Of a stretch of DNA of 64,000 bases, positions 33,705-45,501 are shown in pieces (the first letter of the stretch is position 1; each line of letters opens with the position of its first letter). Below the pieces are notes generated by a model. It saw nothing but the letters and a program-made list of their open reading frames with translations, searched no databases and had not been told where the DNA came from. The position numbers and the translations under genes were made by a program. This stretch comes from Sesamum alatum (Eukaryota > Streptophyta > Magnoliopsida > Lamiales > Pedaliaceae). The stretch covers positions 27,881,395-27,945,394 of the forward strand of contig JACGWO010000004.1 in NCBI GenBank assembly GCA_034509735.1, given 5' to 3'.

Positions 33705-33732
33705 GCCCAAATCCATCTCTGGAAAATCTATT

Positions 33733-34190
33733 AGGGTAAATTACAACTACCTCCCATAAAGTTTGATATAAATACGAATATCTCCTCGTCGTTTGAACAA
33801 TTACAAATACTCCCTTCAAATTGAAAATAATTATGTAATCCCTAAATGAAGATGTGAAAAGTACTACTTTGCCTTTGCTGAAATTTTTATTCTTTTTCAA
33901 AAAAACGTTTGAAAAAATATAAAAAAATCTAAGGGTGGGTAAAATAAACAATCGATAGAGAATATTAATTCATAGAAATATTTTAGATAATTTTAAAAAA
34001 TATATAAAATTATAACTTATAATCCAAAAGGTATTTTGAGTAGTTAATTATAAAAATTGGATGGAAACCTAACAGAATGAATTCATTGTTAGATGAACAT
34101 CAAAGTCAGGGGGTATTTGTAATTTTTCAAATAACAAAAAAAAATTTATAATTATATCAAATTTTAAATGAGGTGATTGTAAATTTACCC
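33733..34190. mobile_element. TIR element of the GGGTAAATTACAA family
   Basis: Left AGGGTAAATTACAACTACCT, right ending TGATTGTAAATTTACCC; target duplication AATCTATT at 33725-33732 and 34191-34198. The inner arms read ATTACAAATACTCCC and GGGTATTTGTAATTTTTCAAA. About 458 bp, non-coding. Confidence 0.8.
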
Positions 34191-34863
34191 AATCTATTGT
34201 TAGGAACTTAGGAGAAAAGGATACTCCACTATATGTATATACATTGTCAAGACCCTTCTCCCCATTGAATTGAAATCCTATTAATTTTTTCGGGTATTTA
34301 ACCATTTTTTTAAAGTCAATAAGAGGTACTTTTGTCATATAATAAAAATTTGTACATTTGATAGGATACATATGTAAATTTGAAAAAATAAAAAATAAAA
34401 AATCAATACCATTAGTTTGACTCTTAATGTTCGGAGGACAACGCGTACACTTCATAGTTCAGATGGTACTTGCGACTTACCAAATAGTTTGAAGGGGGAA
34501 TCTGTATTTAACTTTAAAAAATTTATTAAATACTTTACAACATCTTATGAATTTTATTAAAAAAAAAAACCTATAAATTCATCTAAACACCCTTTAAACG
34601 GTTAACTCTTTGCTTTTTTATTTTCAAAAAAAAAAATTATGAACTCCTAAATCTTATTTCTAATTCTTATAAGTTCATTTTCTAGAAATTTACCAATCAG
34701 TTTGTTACATCTTATAGGTTCTAAATTTTTTTATAAGATGTTTTAAAAAAATGGCAAAGTTATATTTTTAGTCCTGTAACTTTAGGTGGTTAGCACTTTT
34801 GATTTTGTAACTTACTTCATTTACACATTTAGTCATTTTTTTTACGAATTTAGTCCAATACAT

Positions 34864-35814
34864 TGTAGATAAATAAATTTTGCGCCCAATCAAATGACGA
34901 CAAGTGGAAAATATATATTATTTATCAATTATATTCCCTTTTTCTATTTATATTTTAGAATTTACTAAATTAATTTCAAATATAAATAGTTAAATTAATT
35001 GATATTTTAATATATATTTCGTCAACAAATCAACGGCCGACAAGTGTCAAATTGAGGTGTTCCGGCCAATCAAATCAAGACAAATATTTCTCATATTATC
35101 TCTTTGAAAAATACAAAAATTAAAGAGATAATATCGAAATTGACCAATCATGTCTTCCCAAATATTTAATGTATTTATTTCTTTAAATTAAAATAAAGAG
35201 ATAATACAAAATAAGTGTTCAAGTTCACCACAACTCTACCTCTTTGACAGTTATATAAAGGGGTCCTTGAAACTCATTCAAGACACAAACACACACACAC
35301 ACATACAATTGAAGATACAAGTAAGAGAGCATTCAAGAAGTATCGAAATCCGCTCAAGCACAAATCAAGAAAGATCCACGGCGTTCTAGGCAAGATTCAA
35401 GGCGTTCGTCGCAGAAATCGTCCAAAATCAGTGTTTAATTCAACAAGAAGTCTGAAAACCGGCGAATTAACGTTATCAAAACAGAGGTCCACCTTGTCGG
35501 AAGATCAAAGCCTCAAATCCACCAAGAAACATACGAAATTCAAGTCAAATACGTTCAAGTTTATAGCGTTTAAACCGGAAATAAGTCAATGACCCCCGAA
35601 TTAACGTTATTCAAAGAAAAAGTCAACATCAAAGGAAATCAAACGTCGAATTTCACCTCCGAGGTTGCCAAAATCAAAGGTCACGTTCTTGAAGAGAAGA
35701 ATCAGAGTTTTTCAAGTAGAGATTTCGCACCCACAAATATTCAATCCAATTCAAGAATTTATTTGTAATATTTTCTTATTTTGATAAATTTAAAAACACG
35801 AAAATCTGTTTACA
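34864..35814 (+). repeat. Left LTR
   Basis: Starts TGTAGATAAATAAATTTTGC and ends CTGTTTACA. A TATATAAAGG promoter-like box is at about 35252-35261. It is alignable with 37852-38792 throughout. Confidence 0.92.
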
Positions 35815-35883
35815 AATTTTGGCACGCCCAGTAGGACTGTTCTACCTCTCATCTCTTCCCTTCAACAAAGTCCGAAATATTTT

Positions 35884-37061
35884 GATGGACACTCAAAGAA
35901 AAGTTGTGAAGATGGTGAATTCCAAACTCGCCACATCAAAGTCTTCAAGTTCAAGTACCAAAAGTCTCGGCATTACTACAAGGAGCATGTCGAAGAAACT
36001 TAAGGAATCTTCTCAGATGACTCCTCCACTTGAGTCTGCTCAGAAGGACCCGTACCTAACCACGCAACTGAAGATGACGAAGATAAGCCTCCTCCGTCCT
36101 CTCCTCGCTCCGAGTCTAGCTACTCCTTCAACACGAATGTGGCCCCAGTCATGATGACGAATGCCACAACCTTATAAGAGCAAATTGCAAGTCTGACAAG
36201 AGCTATCGAGGGACTCACCAAGCATGTCCAAGAGCAAGATGCCAAAATCGCTAGGTTGATCAACAAGCCAGACAACGTTGAGATAAGCCAAATCCGGGGA
36301 AAACAAGTTGAGGCTCATGATGAAGCAGAAATATCCACAAAGGAGAATTATACTGGGAAGGATAAACCTGCAAAGGATCTTCAAGTCTCGTCTGATGGGA
36401 TGATTCCGGTAGACCAACTAAAAGAATTCATTGAAGGAACCATCAGAAGCAAGATCGAGGGAACTTCAAGGTCGTCCTTTACTTACACAAAGCCATACAT
36501 TCAAAGAATTGATCATCTGAAGATGCCAATCGGCTATCAACCTCCCAAGTTCCAGCAATTTGATGGCAAAGGCAATCCTAAGCAACACGTGGCTCACTTT
36601 GTGGAAACGTGCAACAACACTGGAACATATGGGGATCACCTCGTCAAACAATTTGTTCGATCTTTGAAAGGAAATGCGTTTGATTGGTACACCGACTTGA
36701 AAGCCAATTCAGTTGACAGTTGGGGGCAATTAGAACAAGAGTTTCTCAAGCGTTTTTACAGTACCAGAAGAACAGTCAGCATGATCGAGCTTACGAACTC
36801 ACACCAGTGGAAAGATGAGCCCGTCATTGATTATATCAACCGCTGGAAAAATTTGAGCTTAATTGCAAAGATCGATTGTCCGAGACTTCAGCAATTGAAA
36901 TGAGTATCCAAGGAATTCATTGGGAGCTTTGCTATATTCTTCAAGCAATAAAACCAAAAAGCTTTGAAGCGTTAGCGACTCGTGCACATGGAATTGAAAT
37001 GAGCTTCAATTGCAAAGAAGACAAATACTCCAATGATATCAATGATGATGCAACACCATGA
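35884..37061 (+). pseudogene. Ty3-type gag relic
   Basis: The likely start is ATG 35884 (MDTQRKVVKMVNSKLATS). The frame shifts near 36050, where the other frame reads a Pro/Ser-rich PPPSSPRSESSYSFNT, and TAA at 36173-36175 stops that frame. The capsid-like core is open from 36178 to 36903, with MPIGYQPPKFQQFDGKGNPK, HVAHFVETC and GNAFDWYTDLKANSVDSWGQ, then the RWKNLS region. A second shift near 36885 moves the rest (SIQGIHWELCYILQAIKP, ATRAHGIEMSF) to another frame. The core matches the Retrotrans_gag domain of plant Ty3 elements. It would form virus-like particles; this copy is broken. Confidence 0.85.
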
Positions 37062-37064
37062 AAA

Positions 37065-37660
37065 TTTTCACTGCTCTTGGATATGAGCATAAACTATCTA
37101 ATGTCCCAAAAAAAAAAAAAAAATTCAATGCTCCTGGATATGTGCATAAACTATCTAAAGTCTCAAAAAAATCTTAGTGCTCCTAGATATGAGCATAAAC
37201 TATCTAATATTGAAAAAGAAATCTAAAGTGCTCCTGGATATGAGCATAAACCATCTAATGTCCAAAAAAATTTCAATACTCCTTGATACAAGTATAAACT
37301 ATCTACAAATTTACTTGAAGAACTCCTTGATATGAGTATAAACTATCTACAATTCAAGTTGAAGACTCATTGATATGAGTATAAACTATCTACAAATTTA
37401 CTTGAAGAACTCCTTGATATGAGTATAAACTATCGATAAATTCAAGTCAAGAACTCATTGACATGAGTATAAACTATCTACAAAGTCAAGAACTCCTTGA
37501 TATGAGTATAAACTATCTACAAATTCAAGTTGAAGACTCCTTGATATGAGAATAAACTATCAACAAATTCAAATAAGTTCAAGTCAAGAACTCTTTGATA
37601 TGAGTATAAACTATCTACAAAGTCAAGTTTGAAGACTCCTTGATATGAGAATAATTCAAG
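37065..37660 (+). repeat. Tandem repeat of about 45-55 bp in the retrotransposon
   Basis: About 13 degenerate units of the form CTCCTTGATATGAGTATAAACTATCTAC with variable A/T-rich linkers; early units read TGCTCCTGGATATGAGCATA. The array lies between the gag relic and the polypurine tract. Linker lengths shrink from about 50 to about 40 bp along the array. Confidence 0.9.
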
Positions 37661-37851
37661 TGAACCACGTTGTGACTTTATCATCCCACAGAGGTACATA
37701 GGCAGCTTGAACAATGTTTCCAAGTCCAATCAAATGTTAGAAAAGAAGAAGAAGAACAACAACAACAACATATGAAGAATCAATTTCGAGACATGTTCAC
37801 TCATTCACTTCGTTGCAGTAGATGCTCGTGAACAAGTCTCGAGGGGGCATT

Positions 37852-38792
37852 TGTAGACAAATAAATTTTGCGCCCATCAAATGACGACAAGTGAAAAATA
37901 TATATTATTTATCAATTATATTCCCTTTTTCTATTTATATTTTAAAATTTACTAAATTAATTTTAAATATAAATAGTTAAATTAATTGATATTTTAATAT
38001 ATATTTCGTCAACAAATCAACGACCGACAACTGTCAAATTGAGGTGTTCCGGCCAATCAAATCAAGATAAATATTTCTCATATTATCTCTTTGAAAAATA
38101 TAAAAATTAAAGAGATAATATCGAAATTGACCAATCATGTCTTCCAAAATATTTAATGTATTGATCTCTTTAAATTAAAATAAAGAAATAATACAAAATA
38201 AGTGTTCAAGTTCACCACAACTCTACTTCTTTGATAGCTATATAAAGGAGTCCTTGGAACTCATTTAAGACACTCACACACATACAATTGAAGATACAAA
38301 CAAGAGAGCATTCAAGAAGTATCGAAATCCTCTCAAGCACAAATCAAGGAAGATCCACGACATTCTAGGCAAGATTCAAGGCATTCGTCACGGAAATCGT
38401 CCAAAATCAGCATTTAATTCGACAAGAAGTCTGAAGACCGACGAATTAACGTTATCAAGACAGAAGTCCACCTTGGCGGAAGATCAAAGTCTCAAATCCA
38501 CCAAGAAACATCCTAAATTCAAGTCAAATACCTTCAAGTTTATAGCGTTTAATCCATGAACAAGTCAACGACCGCCGAATTAACGTTATTCAAAGAAAAA
38601 GTCAACGTCAAAGGAGATCAAACGTCAAGTTTCACCTCCGAGGTTGCCAAAGTCAAAGGTCACGTTCTTGAAAAGAAGAATAAGAGGTTTTCAAGTAGAG
38701 ATTTCAAACCCGCAAATATTCAATCCAATTCAAGAATTTTTTATAATATTTTCTTGTTTTGATAAATTGAGGAACACGAAAATTTGTTTACA
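37852..38792 (+). repeat. Right LTR
   Basis: Starts TGTAGACAAATAAATTTTGC and ends TTGTTTACA; a TATATAAAGGAG box is near 38240. Partner of 34864-35814. Confidence 0.92.
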
Positions 38793-39213
38793 CACATATC
38801 AGATTTGGTCTTTTTTTTTTTTGACAAATTTAGTCCTATATTGACAAATTTGGTCCTAACGACATATAGTTACAAGACCAAAAATGAGATTTACTTGAGT
38901 GGTAATAGGATCAAAATTGCCAAAGCAGGACTAAATTTGTCAAAAAATGACTAAATGTGAGATGTTTAACACTACATTCGTCAAAAAAAAATGACTAAAT
39001 ATGTATGTGGAGTAAATTACAGGACCAAAAGTGCTAACGGTCTATAGTTACAGGACCAAAAATATAATTTTACCCAAAAAAAATATAAGTTTATCTAGAC
39101 ACATTCTTCATCAAACTTTTTAAATAAAGCAACAAAAAATAAAATTTTAAAAATTCACTTTAAAAAAATATATAAATTTCCATCTAAAATTTTATATGAA
39201 ATCAAAATCGATA

Positions 39214-39420
39214 TCTCTACACTAATATAAAATATAAAAGCATTTTTTACTCATAAACAGCGATTGATGATACCGCAACATTAAATTTTTATTGTGTTGA
39301 TAATAACTCTAAATTATTTTTTTTAAAAAAAATATAATTTGTTAGTTCTTATATATTTTATTTTATTTAAAATATATTTTAAATTATATAAAATTATTTA
39401 TTAAGACACGACAACTACTA
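39214..39420 (+). mobile_element. Small plus-strand Helitron-like element near CYPRO4
   Basis: The 5' end reads TCTCTACACTAATATAAAAT after an A, followed by TTTTTTACTCATAAACAGCG and GATACCGCAACATT. This matches the 5' ends of the units at 1-2 kb (CTAATATAAAA..CACTCATAAACGACG..GATACTAATATT). The 3' side is AT-rich and ends GACACGACAACTACTA, a degenerate relative of the CTAG end. It lies about 190 bp upstream of the CYPRO4 start codon. Confidence 0.55.
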
Positions 39421-39613
39421 TTATAAAATATTTTATTTGAATAGGAGGCTATCCGTTGAAGCCGTTTAATCTGCAAAGATTCAATTCAAATATGTGCCAC
39501 ACGGAAACCCTAAAACTCAAACGCCCAAATTTCAAAAATTGCAGGCTCCCGCTCCTCTCTCTCACTCTCCAACTCTTCCCCTGATCCTCACACGCTCCCC
39601 GAACGCCGTCGTG

Positions 39614-42600
39614 ATGGGTGCCAATCACAGCCGAGAAGATCTAGAGCTCTCCGACTCTGAATCCGACTCCGAGTCCCAGGAGACCACCCATCAGGAATCC
39701 GAGTCTGAGGATACCTACGGCACCCCATCATCGCATCCCTCCGACCACAAACGCACCGACCCTGAAACGCCGTCGTCGCTCGATGAAGTTGAGGCAAGGC
39801 TCAAAGCACTCAAACTCAAGTATAACAACAGAAATGGCTCGAATCTGAAGAATGCGGTGAAGCTCTACCTCCATGTTGGCGGGCACACTGCGAATTCCAA
39901 ATGGGTGGTGGCTGAGAAGCACGTTTCTTATGCATTTGTCAAGACGGCTTCCAATGATGAAGAAGATGATGATTATGAGAGTGAAGAAGGATCCGACTCG
40001 AATTCCTGGTGGGTTTTGAAAATTGGGTCTAAAGTGAGGGCGAAGATTGATGAGAATTTGCAACTGAAGGCGTTTAAGGAACAGAGGCGCGTGGATTTTG
40101 TCGCCAATGGGGTTTGGGCGATTAAGTTCTTCAGCCCAGAAGAGTGGGATAATTTTACTAAGACATATCAAGGTTGTTTGTTCGAGAATACTTATGGATA
40201 TGAAGCTAATGATGAGAACAAGCTGAAGGTTTATGGGAAGGATTTTCTTGGGTGGGCGGACCCTGCGGCTGCTGATGATTCCATGTGGGAGGATGCAGAG
40301 GAGAGTTTGATGAGGACTCCACCCACCAAAACTCCATTAAAAGAAGGCCATGATTTGACTGAGGAGTTTGAGGAGGCTGCAGCTAATGGTAGTGCTATTC
40401 AGAGCTTAGCATTGGGTGCTTTGGATAATAGTTTCTTAGTTAGTGATTCAGGGATTCAGGTTGTTAGGAATTATCATCATGGAATTCAAGGAAAGGGCAT
40501 TTATGTGAACTTCGATGATAAGAAGTTGAGTGCGAGGAAAGGTGCTAATGCCAGTTATTCGACTCCCAGGAAGGCTTTGCTTATGAAAGCTGAGACTAAT
40601 ATGCTTCTCATGAGCCCTCTGAACGAATCGAAACCACATTCCAAGGGTTTGCATCAGCTTGATATTGAAACTGGGAAAGTTGTGAGTGAGTGGAGGTTTG
40701 AGAAGGATGGGGCTGATATTACAATGAGAGACATCACAAATGATAGTAAAGGAGCTCAGATGGACCCGTCAGGATCAACTTTCTTGGGTTTGGACGACAA
40801 TAGGTTATGTCGGTGGGATATGCGTGACCGCAGGGGAATGGTCCAGAATATTGTGAATGAGAGCACCCCTGTGTTGAACTGGACCCAGGGACACCAGTTC
40901 TCCAGAGGAACTAATTTTCAGTGTTTTGCAACCACTGGTGATGGGTCGATTGTGGTTGGGTCGCTTGATGGAAAAATTAGGTTGTACTCCACCAGTTCTA
41001 TGAGGCAGGCAAAGACTGCATTTCCTGGACTTGGTTCACCTATCACTCATGTTGATGTCACTTACGATGGGAGATGGATTTTGGGGACTACTGATACATA
41101 CTTGATTCTCATATGTAGTCTGTTCACAGACAAAGATGGAAAGACAAAGACTGGCTTTTCCGGGCGTATGGGGAATAGGATTGCAGCTCCGAGATTGTTA
41201 AAGCTGAATCCTCTGGATTCACATATGGCTGGAGCAAACAAGTTCCGCAATGCTCAGTTCTCATGGGTATGTAACCATTTTTCATCTTTTCATGTTTGAA
41301 GCATGTTTAACTAATTTCCACTTAAATTGTTAACCTTGTTGCTCTCTTTTAATAAGATCGTGACCAACATACCTTTCTGTTTCCTTTTTCTTTTTGTTTA
41401 TTTAGCGGATTTTACTGGTTTTTGTTTCACCAAGTTAAGCCTATCTATTGGTAGAGACTTCAGACAGCTTATATGCAACTTATGTTTTGATTCTTTTGGA
41501 GAAATCAGTTTACACATACATTTCATTTGGATTAGTTGAATCTTTTGGACAAACTGAGAGCTGAAGCATAATTCGTAGATAATATACCTGCTAGCCATCA
41601 GAAACTGAATTTGGATACCATAAACCCTTTACCTCCTCTAGAACTCCATGCCTATTAAGCACTTGCGTCTCCCCAATCTACCTTTCATACCAATCTTCAA
41701 CCGCATATATCAGTCATAGTCTGGAAGCTTCATCCTGTTCCGTTTTAATCAGAATTTGGTTCACGCTAAAGGTCTGCTGAACATGCTAGAAATTTGGGCT
41801 TCATTAATTTGATCTGATTTTCTTTGTTGCATTCTCACTTATGTGCATTTATTGATGCTGGCATGCTTTAAAAGCACTCAAAATTTACTTATCTTGCTGT
41901 AAGCCTAACTTAGGTGTCTGAAGTTGCCTTTACTTAGTTGGTACACTTGTAGCATGAAAAAACTTGCAGGCTAGTTTTTCTGTTCTCTACTTTAATATTT
42001 TGTGACCTCCGAAGATTCTATTGTGCCTTCTACGGGGATGTCAACTCCAAAAAGCTACAAAATTGTTGATGGTAAAAACCAGTAAAAGTTGGTGGGGTAT
42101 GGAATGCATGGATTTATCTTGAATCTAGGATTTTTTAATCCTTTCTACTTTATTAATTTATTTCATCAATGCCATAACTTTAGAAGCCTAGATGATGAAA
42201 CTGTAGGAAGACAATTTCAAAGGTAATTATTGCAAGGGTCCATCTTTAATTTCTCCCAACATGCAGAGATAATGGAATTAATGCCTGTATATATACAGAT
42301 CCTTCTCTAAATCATATGCATTTATATTATTCTTTCTTGGGTTTTGAAAAACTATATATCGTTTGTAAATCGCATTTTAGTGGCATCATTCTATTAAGGT
42401 CTGGAAATTCTTCGACTTAATATGTTTTGGAGTTACTATCTGCTAGTGACACGCCGTTCTTGTTTACATGTGCATTAAACTTCATGGACTTTCTTGCATT
42501 CGTCCTAAAATGCACTAATTCTTGAAAATATCGCATAATTGCCCAGGTCACAGAGAATGGGAAGCAGGAGCGTCACCTGGTTGCTACTGTGGGCAAGTTT

Positions 42601-42837
42601 AGTGTTATATGGAATTTTCAACAGGTGAAGGATGGGTCTCATGAATGTTACCAGAATCAGGTGGGCTTGAAGAGCTGCTACTGCTACAAGATAGTTCTGA
42701 AAGATGACTCAATTGTTGATAGTCGCTTCATGCATGAGAAATTTGCAGTCAGCGACTCACCTGAAGCACCACTGGTGGTGGCGACCCCCATGAAAGTTAG
42801 CTCCTTCAGCATTTCTAGCAGGCGATTGCACATGTGA
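39614..42837 (+). CDS. CYPRO4: CYPRO4 / VID27-like protein
   Basis: Two exons, 39614-41266 and 42547-42837, join in phase 0 to 1944 nt, 647 residues. I chose ATG 39614 because plant CYPRO4 proteins start [17 protein letters not shown]; the in-frame ATG 120 bp upstream adds an atypical tail. Order: Gly-2/Ser-6 start suited to N-myristoylation, acidic Ser-rich region (8-60), a PH-like middle domain ([14 protein letters not shown] to [10 protein letters not shown]), then a WD-repeat/VID27 C-terminal half ([40 protein letters not shown]). Yeast Vid27 is linked to vacuolar import and degradation; the plant role is not known to me. LHCA5 follows 609 bp downstream. The intron is 1.28 kb. Confidence 0.93.
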
Positions 42838-42905
42838 ACGAAGCCACTTCGTCAGGCTATTGCACATGTAGACGAAGCCACTTCGTCATGTGCCTCCTTA
42901 GGTTT
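42838..42905 (+). repeat. Tandem hairpin duplication at the CYPRO4 stop codon
   Basis: The segment TTGCACATGTGAACGAAGCC..CTTCGTC (from 42826) is repeated as TTGCACATGTAGACGAAGCC..CTTCGTC (from 42861). The second copy holds a perfect 7-bp stem GACGAAG/CTTCGTC with a CCA loop. The stop codon is inside the first repeat. Confidence 0.75.
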
Positions 42906-43445
42906 AAATGGTTAATATCGCCCAACTTATTGTACCTTATAGAATTCTTATGTTGGAGGTCAATTCAGATAATTGACTTGCATATGCTGTTATATTTCAA
43001 AGATAAACTCAAGACCAAATTGACAGTGATTGGTTGCACCTAGCAATCTTATTGTTGTATTTGATGGATGGTCAAATTATGAACTTGTCCAGTGTTTTGT
43101 ACTTCAGCCACTGCATGCTTTATCTGGTCCTATTCTCAACTATACCAAAAAATAAAACATGTCATATTCAAGATAAATAGTTTGTAAAATTTTTCAAATA
43201 ACACCTAGGCTAGTGAAGTGCGGCCAGTCCCTTTTCCTGGAGATGCAATAATTTGAATATAATGTTTTTACATAGTACTGCAGTAAATGACAGGTAACAA
43301 GAAATGGAGGGTTCAAAGGAAAAGGATAAGTGGGCCAGTGCTATCATGTTTGTCTTACAGTTAACTCAAACCAGCATTCTGGACCTTGTTTTGCATCCTC
43401 TTCTTGTCCGGTATTTGGCAAGAATTTGATTGAGCAAACAAGAAG

Positions 43446-44895
43446 ATGGAAATTTCAGCGGGAAGAGGCTTCCAAATTCTGGTGAACTCCGGCTCATCTC
43501 CCTTCCCCGGAAAGTGCATAAATAGAGCAGCATTTGGGAGAAAGACGAGCTGGCTTGTGAAAAATGGTTCTACTCTGCGCTGCCACCGGGTGGTGGTTCA
43601 AGCTCAGGACCGTCCCACATGGCTACCCGGCCTCGACCCTCCTCCTTATCTCGATGGAACGTGAGGCCCTGTTCTTGAATTACTTTCTAATGCTTTTTCA
43701 CCCAACTTTACGTAAGTTTAGAGTATTGTTATATCTGCGTCACTTTGGTATTCTTGTAGACTTGCTGGAGATTTTGGATTCGATCCCCTTGGACTCGGTG
43801 AGGATCCTGAAAGCTTGAAGTGGTATGTCCAGGCAGAGCTAGTTCATGCTCGGTTTGCCATGGCTGGAGTTGCTGGAATCCTTGTGACTGATGTAAGTCA
43901 TTAAAACCACAACTTCCAAATTCCAATGTCATTTATTGTGTTATATACTCATCAGAACTTTGTGATTTGATTGTTTCAAGAATACAAATTTCAACACAAA
44001 TGCAGCATGTCTCCATAAACATCTGTTAACTATCTCTTGATTCTCATTTCAATCTAGATCATCTAGATGAACTACAAATCCTTGAGGTTCTGTTAGTCCT
44101 CACTGCTTTTTCCTACAGCTACTGCGTGTAACAGGAATAAGCAATTTGCCAGTCTGGTTTGAAGCCGGTGCCACCAAATTTGATTTTGCAAGCACCAGAA
44201 CTCTACTCGTTGTTCAGCTACTCTTGATGGGGTACTATCCGATGTTCTCATATTCGTATACACCGTTGCACAGAAATTCTTGACCAGATATATCAGTTTA
44301 TGAGACAGCTAGTATTATGTCCTCTTTATCATTGCTGTGCAGTTTTGTTGAAACCAAGAGATACATGGATTTCAGAAATCCTGGATCTCAAGCCAAGGAG
44401 GGATCTTTCTTTGGGTTAGAAGCTGCCCTAGAAGGGCTGGAACCCGGGTAATCTCCATCTTGCTTGAGTTAATATCACTGAAAATTACTCTGGATTCCCA
44501 CCAAATATAAGGAGAATTTGAACAGATCGTAGAAGAGGTCTAAATATCAAGTTTCATCTGGTACTTAACAGATATCCTGGTGGCCCATTGCTAAATCCTC
44601 TCGGCCTGGCTAAAGATATAAAGAACGCTCATGAATGGAAGCTGAAAGAGATAAAAAATGGTTGTTCTTGCTGATCTTGATGATTCTCTGTTTACCTCTT
44701 TCTTTAACCTTTCTTTTCCTGGTAAATTTGACTTATTTTCCTTTTCGTGTAGGACGACTAGCGATGGTGGCCGTGCTAGGCATCTTTGTTCAAGCTAATG
44801 TTACACACGTCGGCCCGATTGACAATCTCATACAGCACCTCTCTAATCCCTGGCACACAACAATCATTCAAACACTTGCTGGATCTAGTTCTTGA
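43446..44895 (+). CDS. LHCA5: Photosystem I chlorophyll a/b-binding protein LHCA5
   Basis: Six exons: 43446-43660, 43760-43892, 44119-44231, 44343-44447, 44572-44660 and 44753-44895, 798 nt, 265 residues. The first 55 or so residues are a Ser/Arg-rich chloroplast transit peptide. The mature part matches Lhca5: [40 protein letters not shown], first helix with the chlorophyll-binding [40 protein letters not shown] and third helix [14 protein letters not shown], then [20 protein letters not shown]. It is a thylakoid three-helix antenna protein of PSI; in Arabidopsis Lhca5 is scarce and helps dock PSI to the NDH complex. All splice sites are GT-AG. Confidence 0.96.
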
Positions 44896-45501
44896 GCATC
44901 AGAAAAGACTTGTTAAAGAGAATTCATCTAATTTCTGCAGTCTCTATATATTTGGGCAAGAGTGTATATAAACAGAGCTTAATGCTGCTGATTTTGTTCA
45001 ACGAGTGCATGACTACACGATGACGAGAAGCTGTTAACTTTTCTCCCAGCTAGTTCTCCGTCAAAACGACGATGGTGAAAAGCTGAAAATGTAAAAGATC
45101 AATGAACGAAGAAATATATCAAAATAAAGGGAAAGAAATGAGGATTCAGTTCAAGTAACATATGTTGCATATAGAAATGAAAATATAAATATTTTGTCCC
45201 AATCAAGTAACAAAGATGCCAAAAGCATCTGTACAGAACCACCTCATATATCCCAGAAAGCCACACCAGACTATGAACTAAAACGCATCCTTTAAGCCCC
45301 ACCAATCTTTAGCTCTTATGAGAAAAAAATTGACTTGATTTCATCAAAATATTATACAGAAAACAATACTACTATACAAATATAGACTTTTGTCAAGAAT
45401 AAACAACAGATTCAGGTGAAATCGAGGAAACCAATCTTAAGGCAGGTAATCTCAAGCCAGAAAGAGAAAGATAACCCAAATCTTGCAGTATGTAGAGACG
45501 A

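Larger units (their letters stand above)
34864..38792 (+). mobile_element. Non-autonomous Ty3-type LTR retrotransposon, gag only
   Basis: Two LTRs, 34864-35814 and 37852-38792, each TG...CA, are flanked by TACAT and CACAT (34859-34863, 38793-38797), a 5-bp target duplication with one mismatch. After the left LTR comes a primer-binding-site-like TGGCACGCCCAGTAGGAC (35820-35837); before the right LTR is the polypurine tract CTCGAGGGGGCATT (37838-37851). The 2.0-kb interior holds only a gag relic and a tandem repeat; no protease, reverse transcriptase or integrase was recognised. It must have relied on proteins from a related element. LTR divergence is visible (951 versus 941 bp), so insertion is not very recent. 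Confidence 0.92.
34749..39078. mobile_element. TIR element split by an LTR retrotransposon
   Basis: The left part (34749-34863) reads TTATATTTTTAGTCCTGTAA, TTAGCACTTTTG and TTTAGTCATTTTTTT. The right part (38793-39078) inverted reads the same: GGGTAAAATTATATTTTTGG, CCTGTAACTATAGACCG, TTAGCACTTTTGG. The flanks are A-rich (AAAAAAAT on both sides). The retrotransposon at 34864-38792 is inserted into it. Confidence 0.7.

Noticed and set aside
35819..35883. Gag start at 35819
   Set aside because: The frame starts inside the primer-binding-site region and uses a non-ATG start; ATG 35884 is more likely.
37065..37660. Regular repeat resembling a CRISPR array
   Set aside because: The genome is a plant, repeats are degenerate and linkers are similar A/T-rich sequences rather than unique spacers; it lies inside an LTR element.
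39494..39613. Upstream start adding 40 residues to CYPRO4
   Set aside because: Family members begin [13 protein letters not shown]; the extra Pro/Ser-rich stretch looks like translated 5' UTR and would remove the myristoylation site.
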